Assembly: GCF_947331435.1 (NCBI RefSeq)
Contig: NZ_CAMZOF010000010.1
Location: 124,001 to 188,000 of the forward strand
DNA length: 64,000 bases
Reading direction: 5' to 3'
DNA from: Pelagibius sp. Alg239-R121
GTDB taxonomy: Bacteria; Pseudomonadota; Alphaproteobacteria; Kiloniellales; Kiloniellaceae
Numbering within the stretch: position 1 is the stretch's first letter; each line of letters opens with the position of its first letter. The notes beneath the pieces were generated by a model. The model saw only the letters and a program-made list of their open reading frames with translations. It did no database searches and was not told the origin of the DNA. The translations under genes were made by a program, and so were the position numbers. Of this stretch, positions 45,816 through 55,295 are shown in pieces.

Positions 45816-47420
45816 ATGAGTGATGTTGGGGTTGGCGTGTCATCGGAAACGGCGGCAAAGGAGGCGACGGAGAGGAGCGGTCGCCGCTCGGGACGCTCAG
45901 GCGCAAGACGCAGCAAGCGTGCCGGACAACAAGCCGGATTTACTCAACCGCCCTGGAAACCCATCGTTAACTCCTATGCGCCGACCGAGCTCCTCAACAA
46001 CGAACAGATTGAGCGGATTCACGATGCTTCGCTGACCATCCTGGAAGAGGTCGGCATGGATTTCCTGCTGGAGGAAGCCAGGGATCTCTTGGCCAAGGCG
46101 GGCGCCGAAGTCACACCTGGCAGCGAGCGTGTTCGCTTCGACCGCGACATGATTCTGGAAGCCGTCGCAACGGCACCGTCTGAATTTACCCTGCACGCCA
46201 GAAACCCCGCTCATAACCTGCCGATGGGAGGGCGGAACTTCATTACCTCCATGGTTGCCAGTGCCCCGAACTGTTCGGACAGCGACAATGGACGGCGCGT
46301 CGGCAATCAGGTCGATTTTCGGAATTTCATCCGCCTCGGGCAAAAGCTCAACATCATCCACATGTTCGGCGGCTACCCGGTCGAGCCGGTTGATCTGCCC
46401 CCGGCGACCCGACACCTGGATTGTCTCAGCGACTTCATCACCTTGGGCGACAAGGTATTTCATGCCTATTCACTAGGTCGGGAGCGTAATCTTGACGCCC
46501 TTGAAATGGTTCGGATCGCCCGTGGTTTGACCGAAGATCAGCTCGATCAGGAACCCAGCCTGCTGACCATTATCAACACGTCCTCTCCTCTGCGCCTGGA
46601 CGTTCCAATGTTGCGCGGGATCATCGAGATGGCACGCCGAAACCAAGTGGTGGTCGTGACACCCTTTACGCTTTCCGGCGCCATGGCCCCCGTGACCCTG
46701 GCCGGTGCCCTCGCGCAGCAGAATGCCGAGGCCCTGGCGGGTCTCGCGTTCGCCCAGATCGTTCGCCCCGGCGCGCCGGTCATGTACGGCGGCTTTACCT
46801 CCAACGTCGACATGAAGTCGGGTGCACCTGCCTTCGGCACGCCTGAATACATCAAAACGGCGCAAATCGGTGGTCAGCTGGCCCGCCGCTACGGAATTCC
46901 CTACCGTTCGTCCAATGTTAACGCGTCCAACATCGTCGACGCTCAGGCGGCCTATGAATCGGTCTTCGCGCTCTGGGGCGCCGTAACCGGGCACACCAAC
47001 CTGCTGAAGCACGGGGCTGGCTGGCTGGAAGGCGGGCTTTGCGCCTCCTTCGAAAAGGTCATCATCGATGCTGATCTTCTGCAGATGGTGGCCGCTTATC
47101 TGGAGCCACTGGAGATCGATGACGCAAGTCTGGGGCTTGATGCGGTCAGGGATGTGGGTCCGGGCGGGCACTTCTTCGGCACCGAACACACCCAGGAACG
47201 TTATGAAAATGCGTTCTACGCGCCCATCGTATCGGACTGGCGGAACTTTGAAAGCTGGGAAGAAGCTGGCTCCGAAACTGCGACCCAACGCGCGAACAGG
47301 ATCTATAAACAGCTTATCCAGGAATACGAAGCCCCGCCGCTGGATCAGGCCATTGCCGACGAGCTCTCGGCCTTCGTGGCGAAGCGTAAGGAAGAAGGCG
47401 GCGTTCCGACGGACTTTTAA
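45816..47420 (+). CDS. Trimethylamine methyltransferase family protein (MttB/MtgB-like, non-pyrrolysine)
   Basis: 534 residues. After a basic tail (22-40, rich in Arg, Ser and Gly) comes the MttB TIM barrel: ERIHDASLTILEEVGMDF, SMVASAPNCSDSDNGRRVG, AYSLGRERNLDALEMVRIARG, GGFTSNVDMKSGAPAFGTPEY and FFGTEHTQERYENAFYAP. There is no in-frame amber codon, so it belongs to the pyrrolysine-free branch, some of which demethylate glycine betaine, carnitine or similar amines to a corrinoid protein. No corrinoid protein or RamA gene is near. Translationally coupled to tdh. Product glycine or C1 units would fit the operon; the substrate is unknown. Confidence 0.85.
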   Translation: MSDVGVGVSSETAAKEATERSGRRSGRSGARRSKRAGQQAGFTQPPWKPIVNSYAPTELLNNEQIERIHDASLTILEEVGMDFLLEEARDLLAKAGAEVTPGSERVRFDRDMILEAVATAPSEFTLHARNPAHNLPMGGRNFITSMVASAPNCSDSDNGRRVGNQVDFRNFIRLGQKLNIIHMFGGYPVEPVDLPPATRHLDCLSDFITLGDKVFHAYSLGRERNLDALEMVRIARGLTEDQLDQEPSLLTIINTSSPLRLDVPMLRGIIEMARRNQVVVVTPFTLSGAMAPVTLAGALAQQNAEALAGLAFAQIVRPGAPVMYGGFTSNVDMKSGAPAFGTPEYIKTAQIGGQLARRYGIPYRSSNVNASNIVDAQAAYESVFALWGAVTGHTNLLKHGAGWLEGGLCASFEKVIIDADLLQMVAAYLEPLEIDDASLGLDAVRDVGPGGHFFGTEHTQERYENAFYAPIVSDWRNFESWEEAGSETATQRANRIYKQLIQEYEAPPLDQAIADELSAFVAKRKEEGGVPTDF

Positions 47421-47642
47421 CTCATTCTGGAGACTTAAGCGATAAAGTGTAAAACCGTCCATCCTTCAACCAGAACGATAAATTCCTTCAAAAACTTACG
47501 GCCCGTAAAAAGTCGCGCTGCCAAGGTATTGACCGACTACTGGTTCATAGCTTGTCAACCTTCGCGAGGTATTCTTTCGGCCTCTTAACTAGAACTAGTG
47601 GGAATAGCTCCCAAAAGGCCATCGAAGCGGCTCCGGAGTTTC

Positions 47643-48839
47643 ATGGGGATCGAGACAGGTAAAGACACCGCAGACGGTGAAAAAAATCACGGCACAGCTC
47701 CCGAGCTGAACGAGTTGGTCGAACTCGCCCGTGACAAGTCCAGCCAAAGCAGAGCGCGACTCGCAACGGTCATCGGCGACCTATATACCGGCGAAGAACG
47801 TCTGCTCAGCGATGTCGACCGGCAGATCATGAGCGATATCATCCACCAGCTCATCCAAGAAGTTGAGCTGTCGGTCCGAAAGGCTTTGGCCGAGCGTCTT
47901 TCAACAATACCCAATGCCCATTCGAACCTGCTCAACATGCTGGCGAACGACGACATCGAGGTGGCCCACCCCATCTTAGTGCACAGTGAAGTCATGCGTG
48001 ATTCCGAATTGATCGAAATCGTGCAGTTCCGAACAATGGAACATCAGGTGGCCGTCGCTATGAGGCCAACGCTGAGCGAACCATTATCAAACGCGCTGAT
48101 CAAAACGGGAAATCAACGAGTCATCACAGCCCTGCTAGAAAATGCGGGCGCTTCTATCGCAGAAGACGATCTGCGCGCGCTCGTCGAACAATCCCGTGAA
48201 GTGGCATCATACCAGACCCCTCTCACGCAACGCCGGGACCTGCCGCCTGCGCTCGCCCGCAAACTCTTCTGGAGCGTGTCCGCCGCTCTACGTGATCATC
48301 TTCTGGCTAACTACGATTTGGACCCCAGCGATCTCGACGAAAACATCGTGACCGCTGTCAGGGGCCTGCTGGAAGAAGACGCCGACGAAGACAGCGACGC
48401 CAGCAGGGCCTTTGACAACATTGCCCCTGTAATGGCCACGACAAACGACTTCGTCATCCATCCGGATCAAGCCACCTGGCTTCTGGGTCTGTTGAAGGAA
48501 GGCGAAATCCCATCATTCTTGCTAGGGTTAAGCAGATTTAGTCAATTGCGGGTCAATCTGCTTCGGCGAATCCTGTTCGAACCCGGTGGTGAAGGACTCG
48601 CGATCGTTTGCCAGGCTCTCGGACTGGATAAACCGGCATTCGCATCGATCCTTGTGCAGTTCCGACATGGGCGGTTGGGCGATAAGAACATCGAAACCGA
48701 TGAAATCACCCAGGCCATGGCCTTCTTCGACAACACAACCCGTGAAAACGCCACGGCTTTGTTGCGGCGCTGGCAACGCGATCCGGAATATCAGAACGCG
48801 ATGCGGATCGTGAGTGACGCAAAACCCGCGTCAGGTTAA
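47643..48839 (+). CDS. DUF2336 domain protein
   Basis: 398 residues from the ATG at 47643 (GGAG four bases upstream; a GTG at 47598 is in frame). An all-helical protein with HEAT-like repeats (about 20-180: ELVELARDKSSQSRARLATVIGDLY, LSVRKALAERLSTIPNAHSNLLNMLANDDIEVAHPIL), the typical DUF2336 pattern found almost only in Alphaproteobacteria. A highly acidic patch near 250. No signal peptide. Function of the family is unclear. It stands alone. Confidence 0.8.
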   Translation: MGIETGKDTADGEKNHGTAPELNELVELARDKSSQSRARLATVIGDLYTGEERLLSDVDRQIMSDIIHQLIQEVELSVRKALAERLSTIPNAHSNLLNMLANDDIEVAHPILVHSEVMRDSELIEIVQFRTMEHQVAVAMRPTLSEPLSNALIKTGNQRVITALLENAGASIAEDDLRALVEQSREVASYQTPLTQRRDLPPALARKLFWSVSAALRDHLLANYDLDPSDLDENIVTAVRGLLEEDADEDSDASRAFDNIAPVMATTNDFVIHPDQATWLLGLLKEGEIPSFLLGLSRFSQLRVNLLRRILFEPGGEGLAIVCQALGLDKPAFASILVQFRHGRLGDKNIETDEITQAMAFFDNTTRENATALLRRWQRDPEYQNAMRIVSDAKPASG

Positions 48840-48936
48840 CGAACTTCCGTCCGGAGCTAACCCGCAGTGTCTGAACGGTTTTTTTTAGTTCAGCGAACCA
48901 CGTGAACGGCCCGCTAATTTCAGACACGACCTCGTT

Positions 48937-49821
48937 CTAAAACCCAAGTTCCTCCCGCCACCAAGTCGGCAGGGCAAAAGCTGCACGATGGACGTCCCCA
49001 TTATAGTGCCGTCCAAGAAAGTCCCGGAAGGGTTCCGCGTAAGAGAACCCGTCTTTGCTGTAGAGGAAAAATCCAAATTCGGCGCCGGGATACAACGGAA
49101 CGATGGAGCGGTAAGCACTGATATGCGGCAGGTACTGCTTCTGCTTCATAACACTGACGAGGTTTTCGTCCTTGTCGCCGCAAATTTCCTGCAGGAACTG
49201 CACGCGCTCCCTACCGATAAAGATACTATCCGAATCGAGCACCACGCCGTCCGGCCGCAAGCAGATCGCGAGGTCCTGGCAGAAGGCCTCGGTAAATACG
49301 CTGGAAGAAGGTCCGACCGGTTCGGTCAGATCCAGGATGATCAGATCGAACATGTCACCGGCAACGGCAGCCTTTCGCAGATAATCCGCCGCATCCGCAC
49401 AGATCAGTTCAACCCTTGGATCGTTATAGTCGCCGTTGATTCCGAGGTACTGGTTTGAAAGCTCGATGACCATGCGATCGATTTCGACCATGACCACCCG
49501 TTTCACCTCATCGTGTTTTAGGACTTCGCGCAGGATGCCACCGTCCCCGCCGCCGACAATGACCACCGAGGCGGCATCACGATGACGGCCGAGCAAAGGC
49601 ACATGAACCGCCATCTCGTGATAAATGAATTCGTCGGCCTGTGCGGCCTGAATCAAACCATCAAGGACAAGGATGCGTCCAAAGGTTTTATGCTCGAAGA
49701 TCTCAATCTTCTGAAACGGGCTGACCTCTTTATGCAGAAGCTCCATCTCCAGCGCGTGGGTCAGGCCGATACCGCCTGAATCCTCATGCCACCACTTGCT
49801 GTAATCTTCGCCATTGCTCAT
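48937..49821 (-). CDS. speE: Polyamine aminopropyltransferase (spermidine synthase)
   Basis: 294 residues, normal SpeE length. GGGDGGILREVLKH at 90-103 (decarboxylated-SAM binding), VEIDRMVIELS (ribose-binding acid), LICADAADYLRK, and the catalytic Asp in ILDLTEPVGPSS near 165. It transfers an aminopropyl group to putrescine. SpeD is not adjacent. Convergent with the DUF2336 gene. Confidence 0.92.
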   Translation of the reverse strand: MSNGEDYSKWWHEDSGGIGLTHALEMELLHKEVSPFQKIEIFEHKTFGRILVLDGLIQAAQADEFIYHEMAVHVPLLGRHRDAASVVIVGGGDGGILREVLKHDEVKRVVMVEIDRMVIELSNQYLGINGDYNDPRVELICADAADYLRKAAVAGDMFDLIILDLTEPVGPSSSVFTEAFCQDLAICLRPDGVVLDSDSIFIGRERVQFLQEICGDKDENLVSVMKQKQYLPHISAYRSIVPLYPGAEFGFFLYSKDGFSYAEPFRDFLGRHYNGDVHRAAFALPTWWREELGF

Positions 49822-49879
49822 CTTTGATTGGATACCTTTATGCTCGCAATCCGCCCCAGCGGTATCGCCGTTGTCATGG

Positions 49880-50440
49880 TTAGAGAATATCCTGCCGCCG
49901 CACGTCCCGCCAGGAACCTTGTGCTAAATCCTCCAATCCAAGCTTCCCCATGGTAACACGAAGAAGACGGAGGGTCGGAAAACCGATCGCGGCCGTCATG
50001 CGGCGAACCTGTCGGTTCTTGCCTTCGTTCAAGGTGATTTTGACCCAAGACGTGGGGATTGCCTTGCGCGCACGGATCGGTGGATCGCGCGCCTCTACTT
50101 TTGGCGGCTCATGCAGCAACTCGGCACGACAGGGTTTTGTACGATAGCCCTTGATGACAACACCGCCGCTCAAGCGCTGGAGGTCACGCAGTGTCGGTAA
50201 ACCCTCAACCTGCACCAGATAGCTGCGCGCATGGCCATGGTCCGGGTCCAGCAGGCGTTTAATAAACGGCCCGTCATCACTGAGCACCAGCAATCCTTCG
50301 CTGTCCTTGTCCAGGCGCCCAGCCGCATAGACCCCAGGCGGGAGTCCGAATTCCGCCAAAGTCCTCTGGTCTGGCTCGCCGGTAAATTGGCTGAGCACAC
50401 CGTAAGGTTTATGAAAGGCAATATAGCGAAAGCGGGACAA
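49880..50440 (-). CDS. rluE: rRNA pseudouridine synthase, RluE-like
   Basis: 186 residues from a TTG at 50440, chosen because GGAGAATCC precedes it at ideal distance and the RsuA/RluE domain begins directly (SRFRYIAFHKPYGVLSQF). The frame stays open to 50650 but that would overlap the divergent gene at 50614, and the extra 70 residues look non-conserved. Catalytic Asp in AGRLDKDSEGLLVLSDDG, then LNEGKNRQVRRMTAAIGFPTLRLLR. No S4 domain, as in RluE, which modifies U2457 of 23S rRNA. Confidence 0.82.
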   Translation of the reverse strand: MSRFRYIAFHKPYGVLSQFTGEPDQRTLAEFGLPPGVYAAGRLDKDSEGLLVLSDDGPFIKRLLDPDHGHARSYLVQVEGLPTLRDLQRLSGGVVIKGYRTKPCRAELLHEPPKVEARDPPIRARKAIPTSWVKITLNEGKNRQVRRMTAAIGFPTLRLLRVTMGKLGLEDLAQGSWRDVRRQDIL

Positions 50441-50613
50441 GGATTCTCCGGCGCGTCTGGATTTCTGAGGCTCTGTACAAGCGATATCGAAAAAATCGTG
50501 GTCACGCCAGCGGTCACGGGCGTTGGCTATTACGCTTGAACTTGGATCAGATTTGAACTGAAGATGAAACCGTTCCAATTCCGGCAGCTTGAGGTCATTC
50601 GGAGTCACCGCCC

Positions 50614-51663
50614 ATGTCACTGCAAACCACCTGTATCGGGGCCTACCCAAAGCCCGGCTACGTCCCCGTTCGCGACTGGTTTCAAGGAGAAAGCCACAAC
50701 GAGTCCACAGGCAACTACGAAAGTCAGATTGCTTCGGTCGGGTCCGAAGATGCAGAAGCGATTTTTGTCAGAGCCGCCGGTGAAGTGATCGCCGACCAGG
50801 TCTCCGCCGGCATCGATGTTCCCACCGACGGCGAGGTGCGGCGCGAGAACTACATTCACTATCACTGTCGGCACCTGGAGGGTTTCGATTTCGTCAACCG
50901 GACACGCACAACCGCGCGGGATGGTGCCTGCGAAATCGATCTCCCGACCATCCGCGGTCCAATCAAACCCAAGGGCAACCACTTTCTGCCAAGTGACTTC
51001 AAATCCGCGCAGGTCTTCACAAATCGCCCTCTAAAGGTGACCGTTCCCGGCCCATTGACCGTCGCCGACACCTCCGCCAACGAATTTTACGACGACCCGG
51101 TCAGGCTAGGTGCCGATCTGGCCGATGCCATCAATTTTGAGGTGCGGGCGCTCGCAGAAGCAGGCTGCAGGGTCATTCAGATCGACGAACCCCTCTTCGC
51201 CCGCAAGGCACCACAGGCACTGGACTATGGCATCGAGCACCTGATGCGCTGCTTTCATGGCGTCCCCGACGGGGTCACCAAGGTGATGCATATGTGCTGC
51301 GGCTATCCGAATTATCTAGACCAGACAGACTACGCCAAGGCCGACCCGAAATCCTATTTCGTCCTTGCCGATGCAGTCGACGCAGCAGGCCTGGACCAGA
51401 TATCGATTGAAGATGCCCACCGTCACAACGACCTCGCCCTGCTGGAACGCTTCACCCGCTCAAAGGTCATTTTCGGTGCGGTTGCCATCGCACAGAGCCA
51501 AGTTGAATCTGTGGAGGAGATTTCAGAACGCCTGAAACAGGCTTTGGGCCACATCGATAAGGACCGTCTGATTGCCGCGCCGGACTGTGGCCTGGGTTTC
51601 CTCGGGCGGGATCTCGCCTGGCGGAAACTGCGAAACCTTTGCCTCGCGGCTCAGAACGTCTAA
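50614..51663 (+). CDS. Core MetE-like (cobalamin-independent) methyltransferase
   Basis: 349 residues, equal to the C-terminal catalytic half of MetE. Starts TTCIGAYPKP; TDGEVRRENYIHYHC, VPGPLTVADT, VIQIDEPLFARK, Zn ligands in KVMHMCCGYP (His and Cys), a substrate region ISIEDAHRHND and the late Zn Cys in IAAPDCGLGFLGRD. Short core enzymes of this type use methyl donors other than folate polyglutamates, sometimes methylcobalamin; the donor here is unknown. Stands alone, divergent from rluE. Confidence 0.83.
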   Translation: MSLQTTCIGAYPKPGYVPVRDWFQGESHNESTGNYESQIASVGSEDAEAIFVRAAGEVIADQVSAGIDVPTDGEVRRENYIHYHCRHLEGFDFVNRTRTTARDGACEIDLPTIRGPIKPKGNHFLPSDFKSAQVFTNRPLKVTVPGPLTVADTSANEFYDDPVRLGADLADAINFEVRALAEAGCRVIQIDEPLFARKAPQALDYGIEHLMRCFHGVPDGVTKVMHMCCGYPNYLDQTDYAKADPKSYFVLADAVDAAGLDQISIEDAHRHNDLALLERFTRSKVIFGAVAIAQSQVESVEEISERLKQALGHIDKDRLIAAPDCGLGFLGRDLAWRKLRNLCLAAQNV

Positions 51664-51703
51664 CCTTCGATTAAGACCCGCTCCAGGAGAATTGGAAACG
51701 ACC

Positions 51704-52171
51704 ATGCGTTTGATCGCCATCATCTCTGCAACGATCCTCGCCCTCACAGGTGTGACCTTCGCGCAAGGCAATGGGACCGCGATCTATCCTGATATCACGT
51801 CGAGCGAAGATTACATCAGTCCGCTGGACAGCAATCACGATCAGGATGCGGGCAGCCGGGCAGCACTCGTGGCCGCCTTGACCGACCAGCAACTCAACCG
51901 GGGCTATCCACCGCAGGCAGCCTTAATACTGACCGGTATCGATTCCGAGGAACTGGCTGTTGTTTCACTGCATCGGAACGTCCTCACGACGCAGTTTCAG
52001 GCACGCGCCTACATCAACCAGCTTGCCCCTTCTTTGCGGAACCTGCCTGTCGTTACAACGAGTGGTGCAACCCTGAAGCACAACACATTGGATCTACTGA
52101 AGCTATTTGGGTTCCGGCGTGTCGTTGTCAGCGATGGAGAAAGCTTCAGTCTGCAGATCAACGTCTTTTAG
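51704..52171 (+). CDS. Small exported protein of unknown function
   Basis: 155 residues from the ATG at 51704 (GGAAACGACC before it; the open frame extends upstream inside the previous gene without a start that makes sense). Signal peptide 1-21 with cleavage near TFAQG. The mature part (TAIYPDITSSEDYISPL..., GSRAALVAALTDQQLNRGY...) is mixed alpha/beta with no cysteine. No family recognised. It is 40 bp after the MetE-like gene and could be co-transcribed. Confidence 0.6.
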   Translation: MRLIAIISATILALTGVTFAQGNGTAIYPDITSSEDYISPLDSNHDQDAGSRAALVAALTDQQLNRGYPPQAALILTGIDSEELAVVSLHRNVLTTQFQARAYINQLAPSLRNLPVVTTSGATLKHNTLDLLKLFGFRRVVVSDGESFSLQINVF

Positions 52172-52270
52172 CACTCGGCATCCCCCGTCATTCTGCCTAC
52201 AAACAAGCAAACGGCGGAGCAGGCCTAACCTAGACACTGGCATCTGCGCAAAGCTGTGCTAATAATCGCC

Positions 52271-53785
52271 ATGACAATAAAAAACGACAAAGTTCCACTC
52301 ATCAGCGATCTCAGACCATTTGACGATCCGGATGCTGCCTGGCAGCGGGTCGACGAAATCTATCGCGACAACACCCACGAACTTAGGGCGCGGTTCGAAG
52401 CATACCAGATGGGCGAAGAGTTCGCCGGCCGGGTGCGCGCCTGCTACCCCTATGTGCAGACCCGCACAACCACCGCGGCGAAGGTCGATACTCGTCTCTC
52501 CTACGGCTTTCTTGCCGGTCCTGGTGTGCATGGCACCACCCTCACCCGTCCCGATCTTTTTAAGGACTACCTGCGCGAACAGTTCCGTCTGCTGTTGAAG
52601 AATCATGAGGCTCCACTGGAAGTCGGCATTTCGGATACGCCAATTCCTCTGCAATTCTCCTTTGCCGAAGGCATTCATATCGAGGGCAATCTGACGCCCG
52701 AACGCTACGGCAACATGGGGGACGTCTTCGATCTGCCCGACCTGACCGTGATCGACGACAGCATCGTCAATGGCATTTACGAAGTTGCGAACGATCGTCC
52801 GCGCCCATTGTCGCTCTTTACCGGACCGCGCGTGGATTACAGCCTGCACCGCCTCAAGCACTACACTGCAACTTCGCCCGAACACTTTCAGAACTTTGTC
52901 ATCTTCACCAACTATCAGTTCTACGTTGAAGCCTTTATGGCCTTCTGCCACGAATTGATGACCGGCGAGAACGACGATCCGCGGCGCAGTCAGTACTCCG
53001 CCTTCGTCGAACCCGGCGACGTCATCACCTACAACCAGGCTGCAGGCGGATCGCCTGCGGCCGCAGAACAAAACGGCTCCCCGCCCCCGCGCCTTCCACA
53101 AATGCCGGCCTATCATCTGAAATGCCCGGACAACCGGGGCATCACCCTGATCAATATCGGTGTCGGTCCCTCTAACGCGAAAACCATCACAGATCACGTC
53201 GCTGTTCTGCGGCCGCACGCCTGGTTGATGCTGGGGCACTGCGCAGGCTTGCGACGGGCGCAGAAACTGGGCGACTACGTGCTCGCGCACGGCTATGTCC
53301 GCGACGACCACGTGTTGGATCGTGATCTCCCGATCTCAGTACCAATTCCGGCACTTGCGGAAATGCAGAAGGCACTTGAGAGCGCAGTCGCAGAGACCAC
53401 CGATCTACGTGACTACGACCTGAAACAGGTCATGCGGACCGGCACGGTCGCCACCATCGATGACCGGAACTGGGAACTCCTCGAGCAGACCGAGATCGTC
53501 AAACGCTTGAATCAGAGCCGGGCCATTGCGCTGGACATGGAATCGGCAACAATCGCCGCCAACGGTTTTCGCTTCCGTGTACCCTACGGAACTCTGCTTT
53601 GCGTCTCGGACAAGCCGATTCACGGCGAGATAAAACTACCGGGCATGGCCAACAGTTTTTACCGGCGGCAGGTCGATCAACACCTCATGATCGGTATTCG
53701 CGCCATGGAAATGCTGCGCGAGTTCCAACCGGACCGACTGCATACCCGTAAGCTGCGCAGCTTCGCTGAAGCCGCGTTCCGCTGA
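52271..53785 (+). CDS. amn: AMP nucleosidase
   Basis: 504 residues from the ATG at 52271. Amn layout: N-terminal alpha/beta domain (about 1-175, RTTTAAKVDTRLSYGFLAGPGVHGTTLTRPDLF) and a C-terminal nucleoside-phosphorylase fold (about 275-490: NIGVGPSNAKTITDHVAVLRPHAWLMLGHCAGLR, ALDMESATIAANGFRFRVPYGTLLCVSDKP with the substrate-binding Glu and catalytic Asp). It hydrolyses AMP to adenine and ribose 5-phosphate, helping adenylate balance. Monocistronic, convergent with the MFS gene 16 bp away. Confidence 0.93.
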   Translation: MTIKNDKVPLISDLRPFDDPDAAWQRVDEIYRDNTHELRARFEAYQMGEEFAGRVRACYPYVQTRTTTAAKVDTRLSYGFLAGPGVHGTTLTRPDLFKDYLREQFRLLLKNHEAPLEVGISDTPIPLQFSFAEGIHIEGNLTPERYGNMGDVFDLPDLTVIDDSIVNGIYEVANDRPRPLSLFTGPRVDYSLHRLKHYTATSPEHFQNFVIFTNYQFYVEAFMAFCHELMTGENDDPRRSQYSAFVEPGDVITYNQAAGGSPAAAEQNGSPPPRLPQMPAYHLKCPDNRGITLINIGVGPSNAKTITDHVAVLRPHAWLMLGHCAGLRRAQKLGDYVLAHGYVRDDHVLDRDLPISVPIPALAEMQKALESAVAETTDLRDYDLKQVMRTGTVATIDDRNWELLEQTEIVKRLNQSRAIALDMESATIAANGFRFRVPYGTLLCVSDKPIHGEIKLPGMANSFYRRQVDQHLMIGIRAMEMLREFQPDRLHTRKLRSFAEAAFR

Positions 53786-53801
53786 TCTCAGGCGTAGAAA
53801 T

Positions 53802-55079
53802 TTAGCTGTCTTCCGATCTGCCTTCGCGTTCAGCTTTTTCCTGAAGCTCGGCAGCATGATGCCGATGTGCAGCCATGTGAGCCATCACAGTCGTCATGCG
53901 CGGCACGAATACCATGGGATGGCGCAGAACGCGCAGGATCGTCTTACGTGCGGCCGCCCGGTAGATGGCGAATCCAAAGAGCAGCACTTGGATCACGCCG
54001 ATAAAATAATACAGCCCTTCTGTGCCGGCAAAACCCATGACGGTCGAAGCAATCAATGGGCCAGAGGCTGCCGCGCAGCCGTAGACGACCATCAGGCCGC
54101 CGGAGGCATTGACCCGTTGCTCGGCATCCAAGAAATCGTTTGCGTGCGCTGTGCAAACGGGATGCAGGGCAAAGGCCGCACCGCCAAAAATAGCGGTCAG
54201 GACATAGATCGCCAGTGGATCAATTCCGACCAGCAGCACCATGCCCAGAGAAGTGATGGCGATAATCACCGCGAGCGTCATGATAATATGCCGCCGATCG
54301 AAGTGATCCGACAGCTTGCCCAAAGGCCACTGCAGCACCAGCCCGCCAAAGATAGTGACCCCCATGAAAATCGACACGCCGGTCAGAGGCAATCCGGCCT
54401 CCTTGGCGAAAACCGGCCCCATACCATAGAAAGACGCGTTGGAGATTCCCGCTGCGGCACCACCCACAACAGCCAGCGGCGAGAGTTTAAAGAGGTCGAC
54501 CACGCCGAAACTCACTTTGGGCACAGGCGCAGGAGCCTCGGACTGCGTGAGCGAAATCGGAATAATCGCCACGGAAAACAACACCGATACCAGCACGAAC
54601 AGGCTGACTTTCTGCGTGTCATCCAGGTTGATCAGAAACTGACCGCTGCCCAGGGCCAGATAAAAAGTGATCATATAGATTGAGAGCACCTGCCCTCGGA
54701 TCTGGTTGGTCGCACGCTCGTTGACCCAGCTTTCCGCGACCATGAAGACCCCGGACAAGCAGAGTCCTGCGATAACCCTGAACATAGCCCAGGCCCACGG
54801 GTTGACGACGAAGGCGTGGCAAAGCGGCAGGATCGAAAGCAATGCGGCAAAGGCAGCAAAGGCTCTGATGTGGCCAACCTTCCGGATGACTTCACGGCAC
54901 CAGAAGACACCGACCACCAACCCAAGAAAATAAGACGACATGATCGCGCCGGTCGTCTCGGTTGAACCGAATTGAAGGCTCGAACGCACCGAGATCAGGG
55001 TCGAAAAGAGACCATTTCCGAGCGCAAGATAGGCAATAGCCAGAAGCAACGCGGCAATCGATGAGAGGGTTTTAAGCAT
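53802..55079 (-). CDS. MFS transporter, YcaD-like
   Basis: 425 residues, twelve predicted membrane segments in two halves. Residues 1-30 are the first helix; RVIAGLCLSGVFMVAESWVNERATNQIRGQVLSIYMITFYLALGSGQF and LQWPLGKLSDHFDRRH are typical of the YcaD/YfkF group. A polar C-terminal tail has several His (MAAHRHHAAELQEKAEREG). Substrate unknown for the group. Confidence 0.82.
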   Translation of the reverse strand: MLKTLSSIAALLLAIAYLALGNGLFSTLISVRSSLQFGSTETTGAIMSSYFLGLVVGVFWCREVIRKVGHIRAFAAFAALLSILPLCHAFVVNPWAWAMFRVIAGLCLSGVFMVAESWVNERATNQIRGQVLSIYMITFYLALGSGQFLINLDDTQKVSLFVLVSVLFSVAIIPISLTQSEAPAPVPKVSFGVVDLFKLSPLAVVGGAAAGISNASFYGMGPVFAKEAGLPLTGVSIFMGVTIFGGLVLQWPLGKLSDHFDRRHIIMTLAVIIAITSLGMVLLVGIDPLAIYVLTAIFGGAAFALHPVCTAHANDFLDAEQRVNASGGLMVVYGCAAASGPLIASTVMGFAGTEGLYYFIGVIQVLLFGFAIYRAAARKTILRVLRHPMVFVPRMTTVMAHMAAHRHHAAELQEKAEREGRSEDS

Positions 55080-55295
55080 CGCTGGAGCAGCAACCGCATT
55101 CAGGAATTAGGACTCGGTGAATTGTCTATAGCGTAGCAGCGATGTTGAACCCGGCTTTATGACATGTCTATTGCAATTTCCGATCATGCGCCCGGCGCAT
55201 TCTGCACAGCTTAAATTGCTCCTGGGTGACGAAGCCGTGCAGTTTTGTTTGAAAGACAGCGATCATGCTACGCTCCCAGCAACGATGAGAGTGCA

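Noticed and set aside
46473-47462. 329-codon minus-strand frame opposite the MttB-like gene
   Set aside because: Low-complexity, basic composition; the plus strand carries the recognisable family.
48870-48896. CTGAAC...GTTCAG hairpin with T-run after the DUF2336 gene
   Set aside because: The T-run lies in the loop, not after the stem, so it is not a usual intrinsic terminator.
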